64,000 nucleotides of DNA from Alteromonas sp. MMG017 (GCF_018100795.1 NZ_JAGJDY010000003.1:1-64000); one strand, 5' to 3'; positions 22,584-33,050 are shown, counted from the first letter of the stretch. Made by a program: numbers and translations. The notes: generated by a model not told the origin, from the letters alone.

Positions 22584-23033
22584 TTAGGTCATCTCTCTCA
22601 TTGCACACATAAACTCTGCAACACATACATTTTCGCCATCAACAGTTGCAACGCCTTTAAACTTCCAGATGCCCCGTCTTTCTTTTACCAAGGCAACATC
22701 AAACTCTAGTTTGTCTCCAGGTACAACAGGACGCTTAAATCGAGCGTTGTCAATTCCTGCATATAAATACAATTTATCATTTTGGCCCATGGTCTTAAAA
22801 CCAAGAACGCCCGCGGCTTGTGCCATGGCTTCTAGAATCAGCACGCCTGGAAATATAGGGCGGCCTGGGAAGTGCCCGGTAAAGCAAGGCTCGTTAAAAG
22901 TGATATTTTTATATGCTTTAATTGATTCACCCAGAACGTAGTCTGTTACTCGATCAACCAACAGGAACGGGTATCTGTGAGGAAGTAACGACAGAATTTC
23001 CTGGATTTCTATGGTATTGAGTGAAGTGGTCAA
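22584..23033 (-). CDS. fabZ: 3-hydroxyacyl-ACP dehydratase FabZ
   Basis: This 149-aa hot-dog-fold enzyme dehydrates 3-hydroxyacyl-ACP in fatty acid elongation and competes with LpxA for the same substrate pool. Motifs are [14 protein letters not shown] and the catalytic [20 protein letters not shown]. It starts with TTG at 23033, with TAGGAG seven nt upstream. The preceding gene is skp, separated by a terminator; lpxD is not between them. Confidence 0.97.
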   Translation of the reverse strand: MTTSLNTIEIQEILSLLPHRYPFLLVDRVTDYVLGESIKAYKNITFNEPCFTGHFPGRPIFPGVLILEAMAQAAGVLGFKTMGQNDKLYLYAGIDNARFKRPVVPGDKLEFDVALVKERRGIWKFKGVATVDGENVCVAEFMCAMREMT

Positions 23034-23133
23034 AAACTATCTCCTATAGTGCAAGCATGACCTAAAAACTGCTTCATGGTCACAAACTCGCCGTAAATTA
23101 CTAAAACGGCGGCAACCATACGCTGTTAGGCGC

Positions 23134-23175
23134 AAAAAACAAATCAGACCAACCCCTTTCGGGCGTTGGTCTGAT
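23134..23175 (-). terminator. Intrinsic terminator downstream of skp
   Basis: An 11-bp stem (ATCAGACCAAC 23143-23153, GTTGGTCTGAT 23165-23175) is followed on the minus strand by TTTGTTTTTT. It splits the bamA-skp transcript from fabZ-lpxA-lpxB, exactly where lpxD would normally be. Confidence 0.9.
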
Positions 23176-23207
23176 GAAATTAGCGACAAACTGTAAGCAT
23201 TACTGCC

Positions 23208-23723
23208 TTAGTTTACTTTGCTAACCTGCTCTAATACTTGCTCTGACATGTCGTATTGTTCTTTTACGAAAGGCGTTGCCGTTGCGTTAAGTACAATGTC
23301 ATAACCTTGTTTAGCGGCAACTGAATCAATTGCTTGCTTGATAAGGCTGAATAATTTGTTTTGTTCTTCGTTGCTACGACGCTGAATGTTTTGCTTAAGC
23401 GGTTGTGCTTTTTCTGCTAACTCTTCACGTACAGCCAACATTTTTTGCTCAAGTTCTTTCTTTTCTTGAGCACTCATTGTTGCTGCGTCGCGTTGAAGAC
23501 GTTCTGCGAAGAACTGACCATCACGTTGAAGTTGATTAACTTCTTCGATGCGGTCTTTAAACTCCACTTGAATGGCGTTTTGGATTTCAGCAGCCTGAGG
23601 CATAGCTTGAAAAATGCCCTGAACATCAACAACAGCAATTTTTTGCTCTGCCATTACTGAAGTACTAACTAGTGCGCTACCAAGCATTGCACCTGCAACA
23701 ATATGTTTAACCAACTGTTTCAA
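23208..23723 (-). CDS. skp: Periplasmic chaperone Skp (OmpH)
   Basis: This 171-aa periplasmic trimeric chaperone holds unfolded outer-membrane proteins for the BAM complex. It has a signal peptide (~1-25, ending SVMA), the segment QKIAVVDVQGIFQAMPQA, a long coiled-coil prong (~50-120) and a terminal beta segment. It begins with TTG at 23723, with AAGGAG six nt upstream. It follows bamA and ends at a strong terminator. Confidence 0.95.
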   Translation of the reverse strand: MKQLVKHIVAGAMLGSALVSTSVMAEQKIAVVDVQGIFQAMPQAAEIQNAIQVEFKDRIEEVNQLQRDGQFFAERLQRDAATMSAQEKKELEQKMLAVREELAEKAQPLKQNIQRRSNEEQNKLFSLIKQAIDSVAAKQGYDIVLNATATPFVKEQYDMSEQVLEQVSKVN

Positions 23724-23780
23724 AAGGAACTCCTTTTATCCATCTTTTTTATCTGGGTGCCTAGGGCCCCGTTTAATATT

Positions 23781-26258
23781 TTAGAATGTTTGACCGATAT
23801 TAAAGGTGAAGAATTTAGCATCATCACCATCACGTTCTTGAATAGCTCTTGAGAAGCTAAATACCATCGGTCCCATTGGTGAAATCCATTGTACCGAAAT
23901 ACCAGCAGAACTACGATACAGTGACCAATCAGAATAGTCTATCAATGAACCATACTGAGTACTAGATTGACTAAAGTCTTTGTATTGGTCGTAATCGAAC
24001 TCAGTATCCCACACGTTGCCCACATCCACAAATAGACTGGTTCGTACCGAGTTATCCATATCTGCTTCCACAAAAGGTGTGGGAACAATTAACTCAAGAC
24101 CACCTAATGCCATCGCGTTACCACCAAGGCTGCGGCTTGATAATGTAATTACATCATCAATAGGGTCGGTTGGGTACACTTCGCCATCAGGGCCGGTTAA
24201 AGAGCCACTTGGCGAGCGAATGATACCCCGCGGACCTACGGTGTTGTTTTCAAATCCACGAAGTGAATCCGAACCACCTGCGGTGAAGTTTTCGGTAAAT
24301 GGCAATATTTGCTCGTTACCGTCTACATCGCCATAGCCGTTACCGTAACCCATTCTAATTCTTGCAAGTACTGACCAACGCTGATTTCTAGACAGTGGGA
24401 AATACCACTTCCCATCAAACAAGGTTTTGAAGTAGTTCACATCTGAATTAGGTGTAGTGATACTAAATGAGGCACGCTGTGACGAGCCAGCCGTAGGGAA
24501 TAAACCACGGTTTAATGTACTACGACTCCAACTTACGCTGGCAAGATAGCTATGGTATTTAATGGGCGCATCAGGATCATCTCCGTCAAGGAACTGGTTA
24601 TAAAACTGTTCCGTTTGCTCATAATAACCACGGTTATAAAGCTCTACGTTGCTGTACGTTAGTCCGAAGTTGATTCGGTTAAATTCATTTATCGGATAAC
24701 CGACATTTGCACCTACAGACCACTGCTTAGAGTTGTACTGAATAACGTTAAAGTCTGAGCCATCAAATTCACTATACCCTAGTGAACCACCTAAGCTGAT
24801 GCCATCAATGGTGAAATACGGGTCGTTATACGTGATTTGTGCTGAACGTTGATAAGAAACCGTACTTAAGTTCAAGCCTACACGTTTACCTGTACCCAAG
24901 AAGTTATCTTGTTGGATACCCGCTTGAAGACTTAACTTGGTTTGGTCACCGTAACCGATACCTGCGTTAAATGAACCAGAAGGTTGCTCTTTAACGTTGA
25001 AGTTAACGTCTACTTGATCGTCTTGGCCTGGAATTCGAATGGTTTCAAACTCAACCTCTTCCATATACGTCAAACGAGATAATTGGTTCTTAGAAGACTC
25101 AAGTAAGTTATTTGATAACCATGTGCCTTCCATCTGGCTTACATTCTGACGTAACACGTTATCAGCAGTAACCACGTTACCGTTGAACTTAATACGTTTA
25201 ACGTAGATACGTTTGCCAGGGTCAACTGACAGTGTCAGCTTAACCGTTTTATCTTCATCGTTGATGTTTGGTACTGTGGTCACGGTTGGATAAGCATAAC
25301 CAAATCGCCCAAGGTACTTACTAATAAACTCTTCTGTGTAAGTCACTTCAGCTTGGTTATAAAGCTCACCTGGCGTAAGTGGTAGTACACGCTGAATATA
25401 TTCTTCATGCCCAAGCACATCACCCACTAGTTCCACTTCTGAAATAGTGTATTGCTCGCCTTCACTCACGTTCATAGCCACGTAAATGCCCGACTTTTCA
25501 GGGGTCATAGATACTTGCGTAGAATCTACATTGAAGCGAAGGTAACCACGATCTAAATAGTGGTTACGTAGTGATTCCATATCACCTTGCAACGTTTGTT
25601 GCTGATAGCGAGTTTCCGACAAGAAATCCCACCATGGTGTATCGAACTGCAACTCAAACTGATCCATCAACTCAGCATCAGTAAAAATCTCATTACCAAC
25701 GATGTTGATCTGTTGAATTTTAGCCGCGTCACCTTCTTCGAAAAGTAATTTCAAATCGACACGATTTCGAGGAAGCGGGGTAATAATCGCTGTGACGTCA
25801 GCGTTATATTTACCAATACTGTAAAAGAAATCTTTTAAGCCATTCTCAATAGACGTTAGAACAGTCTTATCTAAAGGCTCACCTAATCGTACGCCATTGC
25901 CGTCTAAGCTTTCTTGGAGTTGCTCATCTTTAATATCGTCGTTGCCCTCAAAAATAATGTTACTTATTGTGGGGCGTTCGGCTACGCGTACTACCAATGT
26001 GTTGCCGTCACGCAAAATTTCGACGTTCTCGAAATGCGTTGAAGAGTACAGAGAACGAATAAGCTGTGTTACCCGAAAGGTATTTAGCTCATCACCAACC
26101 TGAACTGGCAAATAGGTTAAGGCTGCTCCTAGCGCTACTCGCTGTAGACCTTCTACTCGAATGTCTTCTACAACGAATTCACTATTCTGCGCCGCAGCAT
26201 TGGCAAAGCTAGCACTGGAAAAAATGGCTCCGGCTGCTACTAACTGTTTTAACTTCAT
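23781..26258 (-). CDS. bamA: Outer membrane protein assembly factor BamA
   Basis: This 825-aa Omp85 protein is the core of the machine that folds beta-barrels into the outer membrane. It has a signal peptide (~1-22), five POTRA domains (~25-420) and a C-terminal 16-strand barrel ending in Phe (TFNIGQTF). The barrel contains LRGFENNTVGPRG, matching the conserved L6 loop region. It sits between rseP and skp as in most gammaproteobacteria. Confidence 0.98.
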   Translation of the reverse strand: MKLKQLVAAGAIFSSASFANAAAQNSEFVVEDIRVEGLQRVALGAALTYLPVQVGDELNTFRVTQLIRSLYSSTHFENVEILRDGNTLVVRVAERPTISNIIFEGNDDIKDEQLQESLDGNGVRLGEPLDKTVLTSIENGLKDFFYSIGKYNADVTAIITPLPRNRVDLKLLFEEGDAAKIQQINIVGNEIFTDAELMDQFELQFDTPWWDFLSETRYQQQTLQGDMESLRNHYLDRGYLRFNVDSTQVSMTPEKSGIYVAMNVSEGEQYTISEVELVGDVLGHEEYIQRVLPLTPGELYNQAEVTYTEEFISKYLGRFGYAYPTVTTVPNINDEDKTVKLTLSVDPGKRIYVKRIKFNGNVVTADNVLRQNVSQMEGTWLSNNLLESSKNQLSRLTYMEEVEFETIRIPGQDDQVDVNFNVKEQPSGSFNAGIGYGDQTKLSLQAGIQQDNFLGTGKRVGLNLSTVSYQRSAQITYNDPYFTIDGISLGGSLGYSEFDGSDFNVIQYNSKQWSVGANVGYPINEFNRINFGLTYSNVELYNRGYYEQTEQFYNQFLDGDDPDAPIKYHSYLASVSWSRSTLNRGLFPTAGSSQRASFSITTPNSDVNYFKTLFDGKWYFPLSRNQRWSVLARIRMGYGNGYGDVDGNEQILPFTENFTAGGSDSLRGFENNTVGPRGIIRSPSGSLTGPDGEVYPTDPIDDVITLSSRSLGGNAMALGGLELIVPTPFVEADMDNSVRTSLFVDVGNVWDTEFDYDQYKDFSQSSTQYGSLIDYSDWSLYRSSAGISVQWISPMGPMVFSFSRAIQERDGDDAKFFTFNIGQTF

Positions 26259-26316
26259 CTATTTTTCTTTTCCTGGCCGCGTTTTATGTTAGCTGTTTTA
26301 TGTTTCCTGACTTTCA

Positions 26317-27669
26317 TCAGGCTATGCGAGCAATATCGTTCATAATAGCGATACCCATTATCATAAACAGAAGCACGCCACCGATTCTGTAACCCCACTC
26401 CTGTACCGCGTCAGGCACAGGCTTGCCGGTAAGCCATTCCACAATGTAAAACATTAGGTGACCACCATCTAGCATTGGCAAGGGTAGTAAATTAATTATG
26501 CCTAAACTCACACTAATTAAGGCAAGAAAGCTCAAAAAGTAAGCCAAGCCGTATCCGGCACTGGTTCCAGCTCCTTGAGCAATGGATATAGGCCCACTTA
26601 AGTTTTTCACCGATACATCACCGGTGAATAACTTGCCTATCATATCAACACTGAGTGTCATTAAGCGCCACGTTTTATCTAACGCTCTTCCAACTGCCTC
26701 TACTATGCCATATTGATGAGTAAACACATACCCTTCAGGCCAAGGTTCAAACGTTGGACTTACCCCTAAATACCCAGTTTGACCCTCTGGTGTATCGCGG
26801 CGCGCTATCGTTGCACGCAGTTGCTGGGGTTGTCCATCCCTTTCAATCGACAAATCAACCGATTCACCAGGGCTTTCAACAATCACATCAACTAAGGCCT
26901 GCCAAGTGGTTAATTCGTCGCCATTTAATGCGAGTAATTTATCACCTGTTTGTAAACCGGCCTCTTGCGCTGCACTGTCCTCTCCAACAAAACCAACCTC
27001 TAGCGTTGGATTTGGTCGAAAAGGAGTTATTCCTAGACTGCTTAAAGGAGACTCGTTATCAGAGTCAAAGTTCCAACCTTTAATTGTAAATGTTACTTCT
27101 TTCTCTTTTTTGTCTTGGGTTAAAACGGTAACTAGCGCAGATTCTTGTCCAACATGAGACACCATTTCAAGGTTCACTGCTTCCCAATCTGGGGTGCTGC
27201 GACTTCCCACTTTAATCACTTCATCGCCCTGATTAATTCCAGCCTGAGCCGCAATACTTTCAGGTTCAATGCTTCCAATAATCGGCTTCACTGTTTGAAG
27301 GCCAACTAAGTACATTAGCCACAACGCAAAAACGGCAAAGATAAAATTCACCGCAGGGCCTGCAAAAATAATGGCCATTCGCTGTAATACCGGCTTATGG
27401 TTAAACGCTTTGTGTTCTAATTCTGGGGGCACATCATCTATACGCCCATCAAGCATGCGTACATAACCACCGAGCGGGATCATGGCAATAACATATTCGG
27501 TGCCAGCCTTACTGGTTTTGCGCCAAAGCGGCTTGCCAAATCCAATAGAAAAACGCTCAACTTGCACACCACAGCGACGGGCAATATAAAAATGGCCCCA
27601 CTCATGGACAGCCACTAATATGCCGAGCGTTACGATGAATGCACCTAAGCTCCATAAAAATCCTAACAC
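26317..27669 (-). CDS. rseP: Site-2 protease RseP
   Basis: This 450-aa inner-membrane metalloprotease cleaves RseA within the membrane to release sigma-E. It has the zinc motif HEWGH (22-26) in the first span, two periplasmic PDZ domains (~115-310) and LLPLPMLDGGH in the third span. It begins with GTG at 27669 and overlaps dxr by 7 bp. Confidence 0.97.
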   Translation of the reverse strand: MLGFLWSLGAFIVTLGILVAVHEWGHFYIARRCGVQVERFSIGFGKPLWRKTSKAGTEYVIAMIPLGGYVRMLDGRIDDVPPELEHKAFNHKPVLQRMAIIFAGPAVNFIFAVFALWLMYLVGLQTVKPIIGSIEPESIAAQAGINQGDEVIKVGSRSTPDWEAVNLEMVSHVGQESALVTVLTQDKKEKEVTFTIKGWNFDSDNESPLSSLGITPFRPNPTLEVGFVGEDSAAQEAGLQTGDKLLALNGDELTTWQALVDVIVESPGESVDLSIERDGQPQQLRATIARRDTPEGQTGYLGVSPTFEPWPEGYVFTHQYGIVEAVGRALDKTWRLMTLSVDMIGKLFTGDVSVKNLSGPISIAQGAGTSAGYGLAYFLSFLALISVSLGIINLLPLPMLDGGHLMFYIVEWLTGKPVPDAVQEWGYRIGGVLLFMIMGIAIMNDIARIA

Positions 27670-28850
27670 GTGAACTTACCTCTAATGACTTGGTCTGCAA
27701 CCGCACGAGCCGCAGTATCCTGTTCAAGGATTTGTTGGATAGATGAAACAGTTACCGGTTCCATTTTATTTAAGGTTTCTTCATTAACGACTGCTATATC
27801 CGTAAATCCTATTTTGCCCTCTAGGAAAGAGGCTACCGCTATTTCATTAGCGGCATTCAGACGGGTGGTAGCCGCTTGCCCTTCTCGGCATGCATCGATG
27901 GCTAACTTTAAGTTTGGATAGCGTGTAAAACAAGGGGTTTCAAAGCTGAAATTGGCCAAATCAGAAAAATCTAACGGCTTCACACCAGCATCAATACGAG
28001 AAGGATAGGCAAGACCATAGGCGATTGGTGTACGCATGTCTGGATTACCCAGCTGCGCAATAACCGAACCATCTATATATTGCACCATTGAATGAATAAA
28101 ACTTTGTGGATGAACCACTACTTGAATGTCGTCTGGCGATGCACCAAATAACCAGCAAGCTTCAATAAACTCAAGCCCTTTGTTCATCATAGTGGCCGAA
28201 TCTATCGTGATTTTACGCCCCATAGACCAGTTAGGGTGGCTACTCGCTTCATCAATCGTAATAGCATTGAAGGAACTTAAATCGCGTTCTCTGAAAGGGC
28301 CTCCTGAGCCTGTTAGCAAAATCTTGCTAATACCCGCCTTCTCCAATTCCCCATACTCGTAACCTTGAGGGAGGCATTGAAAAATAGCGTTATGCTCACT
28401 GTCTATAGGTAAAATTTCAGAACCGCTTTGTGTAGCAGCATCAATAAATAACGCACCAGACATCACTAGCGCTTCTTTATTTGCTAGTAAAACCTTTTTG
28501 CCCGCTTTCACTGCCGCTAATGTAGGAAGCAAACCTGCCGCCCCTACTATGGCTGCCATCACGGTATCGACTTCGGCTGCACAAGATACGTCTTCTAATG
28601 CTTTAGCGCCGCAAAGTATTTCAGCGGAAATATTGTATTCTGTCGCCAGCGCACAAGCCTCTTTGTACCTAGCTTCATCAGCTACCACAACGAATCGAGG
28701 AGAACACTTTTGCGCTTGCTGCATAAGCAATTCAAGCTGACCATTGCCGGTGATGGCAAAGGTGCGGTATTTTTCAGGGTGGCGATTAATAACATCGAGG
28801 GTATTGCAACCAATAGAACCGGTTGCCCCTAAAACAGTAACGGTTTGCAT
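27663..28850 (-). CDS. dxr: 1-deoxy-D-xylulose 5-phosphate reductoisomerase
   Basis: This ~395-aa NADPH enzyme makes MEP, the committed step of the non-mevalonate isoprenoid pathway. Motifs are the N-terminal dinucleotide site LGATGSIGCNTLDV, LPIDSEHNAIFQ, LLTGSGGPFRE and SATMMNKGLEFIEA. I chose the ATG at 28850 (MQTVTVLG), whose A is the last base of the cdsA stop codon, over an in-frame ATG four codons earlier. The product feeds UppS in the same cluster. Confidence 0.97.
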   Translation of the reverse strand: MQTVTVLGATGSIGCNTLDVINRHPEKYRTFAITGNGQLELLMQQAQKCSPRFVVVADEARYKEACALATEYNISAEILCGAKALEDVSCAAEVDTVMAAIVGAAGLLPTLAAVKAGKKVLLANKEALVMSGALFIDAATQSGSEILPIDSEHNAIFQCLPQGYEYGELEKAGISKILLTGSGGPFRERDLSSFNAITIDEASSHPNWSMGRKITIDSATMMNKGLEFIEACWLFGASPDDIQVVVHPQSFIHSMVQYIDGSVIAQLGNPDMRTPIAYGLAYPSRIDAGVKPLDFSDLANFSFETPCFTRYPNLKLAIDACREGQAATTRLNAANEIAVASFLEGKIGFTDIAVVNEETLNKMEPVTVSSIQQILEQDTAARAVADQVIRGKFTC

Positions 28851-29713
28851 CACGCCATCCACGTTACATAACAGAATGCAAAGACTGGGAATGCAGCGGT
28901 TAAGCTATCTATTCTGTCTAAAACCCCGCCGTGTCCAGGCAAGATTTTTCCACTGTCTTTAATGCCAGCGCAGCGTTTTAGCATGCTTTCGTTTAGGTCA
29001 CCTAATGCTGAAACTGCTACGGTAACGCCACCAATAATGAGGTGTAACCAAATACGAGAAGGCTCAACTTGGTAGTGCAATGCAGCAAAAGCGATAATGG
29101 CAAATGAAGCAGCGATGCCACCTAAAAGACCTTCTAAGCTTTTACCCGGAGAAACATTAGGACGGAGCTTATGGCGACCAAATTTAACGCCAACGAAGAA
29201 AGCACCTATATCTGCCGCCCACACAATACCTAACACGTAGAAGATAAGTGATGCGCCATAAAAGGGGTCGACATCGTGCAAACTGGTACGAAGGGCAATC
29301 ACCGCCACCCAAGTTGGAATTAAGGTCAGTAAGCCGAACACGGTACGTACACTGCGGCTTTCACGCCAAAACTTAGTATATTTAGGATAGGCTAATACCA
29401 TGAATAGAGACACTATCCACCACACTACCGCTACACCTAAAATACCGTGATATAAATCGTGAAGCTGGCCTTGATACCAAATAACGCTGGTATCGACAAT
29501 AAAAGATAAGCTGATGCAGATAGCGAATGCTGCTGCCATAAAGAGTATTTTTTTAGGGCGCTCACATATGCCGGACATATTAGCCCATTCATAAGCCCCT
29601 ATGGCAACCACACCGGAAATCGCAATTTCAAACCAGAAGATAGGCAGAAACAGTATGGAAAATAGCGCCAAAGGCGCGAGAATTAACGCTGTTATTATTC
29701 TTTGTTTTAGCAT
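28850..29713 (-). CDS. cdsA: Phosphatidate cytidylyltransferase
   Basis: This 287-aa polytopic inner-membrane enzyme makes CDP-diacylglycerol from phosphatidate and CTP, the precursor of all major phospholipids. About eight hydrophobic spans are visible. The CdsA signature lies near the end, with SMLKRCAGIKDSG and LPGHGGVLDRIDS. Its TGA overlaps the dxr ATG by one base. Confidence 0.97.
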   Translation of the reverse strand: MLKQRIITALILAPLALFSILFLPIFWFEIAISGVVAIGAYEWANMSGICERPKKILFMAAAFAICISLSFIVDTSVIWYQGQLHDLYHGILGVAVVWWIVSLFMVLAYPKYTKFWRESRSVRTVFGLLTLIPTWVAVIALRTSLHDVDPFYGASLIFYVLGIVWAADIGAFFVGVKFGRHKLRPNVSPGKSLEGLLGGIAASFAIIAFAALHYQVEPSRIWLHLIIGGVTVAVSALGDLNESMLKRCAGIKDSGKILPGHGGVLDRIDSLTAAFPVFAFCYVTWMA

Positions 29714-29767
29714 AATTGGCTCTCGGCTCCTGTGCTCAGGCCTGCCCTGATGCCTGCCTGCATAGAG

Positions 29768-30550
29768 TTAGCTGCTGGCAGTATCAATTTGTTCACCGGT
29801 AAGACCGAATCGTCGTTGGCGAACATTAAAATCATCTACGGCTAATTGAAAAACATCTTCATTGAAGTCTGGCCATAGCACATCGGTAAAATATAATTCG
29901 GCGTACGCACACTGCCATAATAAAAAGTTGCTGATTCGGTGTTCACCACCTGTGCGTATAAGAAGATCGAGTTCAGGAAGGCTTGCTGTAGAGGTATGTT
30001 GATTAAAAACTTCCTCATTAATGTCTTGAAGTGACATTTCGCCTTGCTTAACTTTTTCAGCCACTTCTTTTGCGGCATTAACAATGTCCCATCTGCCGCC
30101 GTAATTGGCTGCAATATTAAGGACAAGATCGTTATTGCCAGAAGTCATTTCTTCCGCTTTGCGGATTTTTCCAACTAACTTGCTATCAAAAGCGCTTAAA
30201 TCGCCTATCACTTTTAAGCGAACGCCATTTTTATGGAGTCGTTTGGCTTCACTGTTTAATACTAAATTGAACAGTTCCATCAATACACTGACTTCTTCTT
30301 CAGGTCGCTTCCAGTTTTCACTTGAAAAAGCGAACAAGGTTAAAGACTCAATACCAGTTTGACGAGCAAAGCGTACCACTGCTCGAACAGACTCAACACC
30401 TGCCTTGTGCCCGAAGGTACGAATTTTCCCTTTCTTTTGCGCCCAACGACCATTGCCATCCATAATGATGGCAACATGTTTAGGGCCAGCAACGGATGCT
30501 GGCCCTACTGTATCAGTCGTTTTGGCTGCGTTTGACCGCTTCCCAATCAT
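29768..30550 (-). CDS. uppS: Undecaprenyl diphosphate synthase
   Basis: This 260-aa cis-prenyltransferase makes C55-PP, the lipid carrier for peptidoglycan, O-antigen and other glycans. Motifs are VAIIMDGNGRWAQ (catalytic Asp ~31), FAFSSENWKRP and a C-terminal RTGGEHRISNFLLWQ. It sits between frr and cdsA and starts eight nt after the frr stop. In the window it links logically to the WecA-like transferase, which uses its product. Confidence 0.97.
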   Translation of the reverse strand: MIGKRSNAAKTTDTVGPASVAGPKHVAIIMDGNGRWAQKKGKIRTFGHKAGVESVRAVVRFARQTGIESLTLFAFSSENWKRPEEEVSVLMELFNLVLNSEAKRLHKNGVRLKVIGDLSAFDSKLVGKIRKAEEMTSGNNDLVLNIAANYGGRWDIVNAAKEVAEKVKQGEMSLQDINEEVFNQHTSTASLPELDLLIRTGGEHRISNFLLWQCAYAELYFTDVLWPDFNEDVFQLAVDDFNVRQRRFGLTGEQIDTASS

Positions 30551-30558
30551 AATACTTG

Positions 30559-31116
30559 TTACACTTCCATCAGTTCTTTTTCTTTAACAGCAAGCATGCC
30601 GTCAACTTTCTTAATGAAGTCATTCGTTAAAGACTGAATATTTTCTTCCGCTGCGCGGCTTTCATCTTCGCTGATTTCTTTCTCTTTAAGTAATTCTTTT
30701 ACGTCGCTGTTGGCATCGCGGCGGATATTTCGAATTGAAACTCGACCGTTTTCTGCTTCATTGCGCACTACGCGAATAAGATCTTTACGACGCTCTTCAG
30801 TAAGCGGAGGAAGTGGAATTCGAATAGAACCACCAGCGCTCATTGGGTTTAATCCCAAATCTGCCTGCATAATGGCTTTTTCAACAGCTTGAATAGCACT
30901 TTTATCAAAAACAGTCAGTGCCAATGTACGGCTATCTTCCGCAATGACGTTAGCCACTTGCTTAAGCGGTGTATCTGTACCGTAGTAAGGTACCATAATG
31001 CCATCTAATAAGCTTGGATGAGCACGGCCTGTGCGAATTTTGCTAAACTGGCCTTTAAGTGCACTGATGCTTTTATCCATACGCTCTTGCGCATCTAATT
31101 CAATTTCATCAATCAC
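30559..31116 (-). CDS. frr: Ribosome recycling factor
   Basis: This 185-aa protein splits post-termination ribosomes together with EF-G. The family pattern is clear: a long three-helix bundle with [24 protein letters not shown] [20 protein letters not shown], and [11 protein letters not shown]. It follows pyrH by 22 bp. Confidence 0.97.
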   Translation of the reverse strand: MIDEIELDAQERMDKSISALKGQFSKIRTGRAHPSLLDGIMVPYYGTDTPLKQVANVIAEDSRTLALTVFDKSAIQAVEKAIMQADLGLNPMSAGGSIRIPLPPLTEERRKDLIRVVRNEAENGRVSIRNIRRDANSDVKELLKEKEISEDESRAAEENIQSLTNDFIKKVDGMLAVKEKELMEV

Positions 31117-31138
31117 GTTATATTTCCTATTTTCTTAA

Positions 31139-31876
31139 TTAACTATTGTCAGCGTGACAAATTAGGGTGCCAACTTGCTCACCCATAACAACACGTTTCA
31201 AACAACCTGCTTCGTTCATGTTAAATACACGAATAGGTAAGCTGTGATCTCTAGCAAGTGTGAACGCTGACAGGTCCATCACTTTAAGTTCTTTCTCAAG
31301 TACTTCTTGATAAGAAAGTTGATCATATAAAGTAGCGTCTGGGTTCTTAACTGGATCATCGCTATAAACGCCATCAACTTTTGTGGCTTTTAGTACGGCA
31401 TCGGCTTCGATTTCGATTCCGCGTAGACATGCGGCTGAATCGGTTGTGAAAAAAGGATTGCCTGTGCCCGCTGAAAAGATAACCACGCGGCCAGATTTTA
31501 ATAAGCTAATTGCTTCTGCCCAGTTGTAAGCATCGCACACGCCATTTAACGGAATAGCTGACATCATACGCGCATTAACAAAGGCACGATGCAGAGCATC
31601 ACGCATGGCTAAGCCGTTCATTACGGTAGCTAGCATACCCATGTGGTCGCCTACAACGCGGTTCATGCCCGCTTTTGCAAGCCCTTCGCCGCGGAACAAG
31701 TTACCGCCACCAATAACCAAACCTACTTGAACACCTAGTTCAACAAGTTCTTTGATTTCTTGGGCCATACGGTCAAGTACTTTAGGATCGATGCCAAAGC
31801 CTTCTTCGCCCATAAGGGCTTCGCCACTTAGCTTTAACAGAATGCGTCGATATGCTGATTTCGGTGTGATACTCAT
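31139..31876 (-). CDS. pyrH: Uridylate kinase
   Basis: This 245-aa bacterial UMP kinase (amino-acid kinase fold) phosphorylates UMP to UDP. Motifs are [37 protein letters not shown] and [13 protein letters not shown]. It is separated from tsf by ~240 bp containing the tsf terminator, so it probably has its own promoter and heads the pyrH-frr-uppS unit. Confidence 0.97.
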   Translation of the reverse strand: MSITPKSAYRRILLKLSGEALMGEEGFGIDPKVLDRMAQEIKELVELGVQVGLVIGGGNLFRGEGLAKAGMNRVVGDHMGMLATVMNGLAMRDALHRAFVNARMMSAIPLNGVCDAYNWAEAISLLKSGRVVIFSAGTGNPFFTTDSAACLRGIEIEADAVLKATKVDGVYSDDPVKNPDATLYDQLSYQEVLEKELKVMDLSAFTLARDHSLPIRVFNMNEAGCLKRVVMGEQVGTLICHADNS

Positions 31877-32046
31877 TATTCGATATGTCCTCGTAAACCC
31901 ATTTTGTCTTATGCTTTTCTATTGTTTGCACACTGCCTTCGCAGGTAAAAAGAATAGGACAAAATGCTTTCGTAAACGTTTAAAGATTTTACCGCTCTGC
32001 GAATTAAATTATCCTAGCAAAACGGTAACTCGCGGGTACTAGCTAT

Positions 32047-32070
32047 AAAAAAGCACCTCCGAAGAGGTGC
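32047..32070 (-). terminator. Intrinsic terminator after tsf
   Basis: The hairpin GCACCTC-TTCG-GAGGTGC (minus-strand reading; arms 32053-32059 and 32064-32070) is followed by TTTTTT. A UUCG tetraloop caps the stem. Confidence 0.92.
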
Positions 32071-32117
32071 CTTGTAGTTTATCTGACATTAGCACAATGC
32101 AAAAGATAAACGCCCAA

Positions 32118-32990
32118 TTATTTCTTGGCCGCTTCCATTTGTGCTGCAACTTCTGCTGCGAAGTCTTCAGTTTTCTTCTCGATACCTTCACCCACTTCGA
32201 AACGTACGAAGTTAACAACATCAGCAGAGTTGTTTTTAAGCAACTCAGCAACGCTGATTGAAGGATCTTTAACGAAAGGCTGACCAGTCAAGCTTACTTC
32301 ACCAGTAAACTTCTTCATGCGGCCTGCAACCATCTTCTCTGCGATATCAGCTGGCTTACCAGACTGCATTGCAATACCGATTTGGATTTCTTTCTCTTTC
32401 TCAACAACTTCAGCTGGAACATTTTCAGGCTTAACGAACTGAGGGCTAGCCGCTGCAACGTGCATTGCAATGTCTTTAGCCAACTCTTCGCTGCCACCAG
32501 TAAGAATTGAGATTACGCCGATACGACCGCCGTGCACGTATGCACCCAATGTATCGCCTTCCACGTTAATAACGCGACGAGGAGAGATGTTTTCACCGAT
32601 TTTCGCTACTAATGTGTCGCGAACGTCGCTTACTTTAGCACCGTTAAGTTCAGACGCATTCAACGTGTCGATATCGTTGATGTTGTTCGCTGCTGCTATT
32701 TCTAGCAACTCGTTACCAAACTTAAGGAAACCTTCGTCACGTGCTACGAAATCTGTTTCACAGTTGATTTCAAGCATAGTCGCACGACCGTCTTGAACTT
32801 TAGTAAGGATTACACCTTCAGCTGCGATACGGCCTGCTTTTTTAGCTGCTTTCGCTTGGCCTGATTTACGCATGTTTTCAATGGCTAGCTCAATGTCGCC
32901 ATCCGTTTCAACCAGGGCTTTCTTACAATCCAGCATACCTGCGCCTGTACGCTCGCGCAGTTCTTTAACTAGTGCTGCAGTCACTGCCAT
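32118..32990 (-). CDS. tsf: Elongation factor Ts
   Basis: This 290-aa nucleotide exchange factor regenerates EF-Tu-GTP. It has an N-terminal UBA-like domain with [16 protein letters not shown], the EF-Tu core contact region, and a C-terminal EF-Tu-binding module ([13 protein letters not shown]). Length is a few residues above E. coli Ts. It follows rpsB across a 123-bp spacer holding a weak terminator-like hairpin. Confidence 0.97.
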   Translation of the reverse strand: MAVTAALVKELRERTGAGMLDCKKALVETDGDIELAIENMRKSGQAKAAKKAGRIAAEGVILTKVQDGRATMLEINCETDFVARDEGFLKFGNELLEIAAANNINDIDTLNASELNGAKVSDVRDTLVAKIGENISPRRVINVEGDTLGAYVHGGRIGVISILTGGSEELAKDIAMHVAAASPQFVKPENVPAEVVEKEKEIQIGIAMQSGKPADIAEKMVAGRMKKFTGEVSLTGQPFVKDPSISVAELLKNNSADVVNFVRFEVGEGIEKKTEDFAAEVAAQMEAAKK

Positions 32991-33032
32991 TTTTCAATTC
33001 CTCAGCAATAAATATAAATTCGGTTAGGTAAA

Positions 33033-33050
33033 AGGGGCGTTATCGCCCCT
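33033..33050 (-). terminator. Weak terminator or attenuator between rpsB and tsf
   Basis: A 7-bp GC-rich stem (AGGGGCG 33033-33039, CGCCCCT 33044-33050) with an ATAA loop is followed on the minus strand by TTTTAC, a short T run. Partial termination here would set the S2:EF-Ts ratio. Confidence 0.6.
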
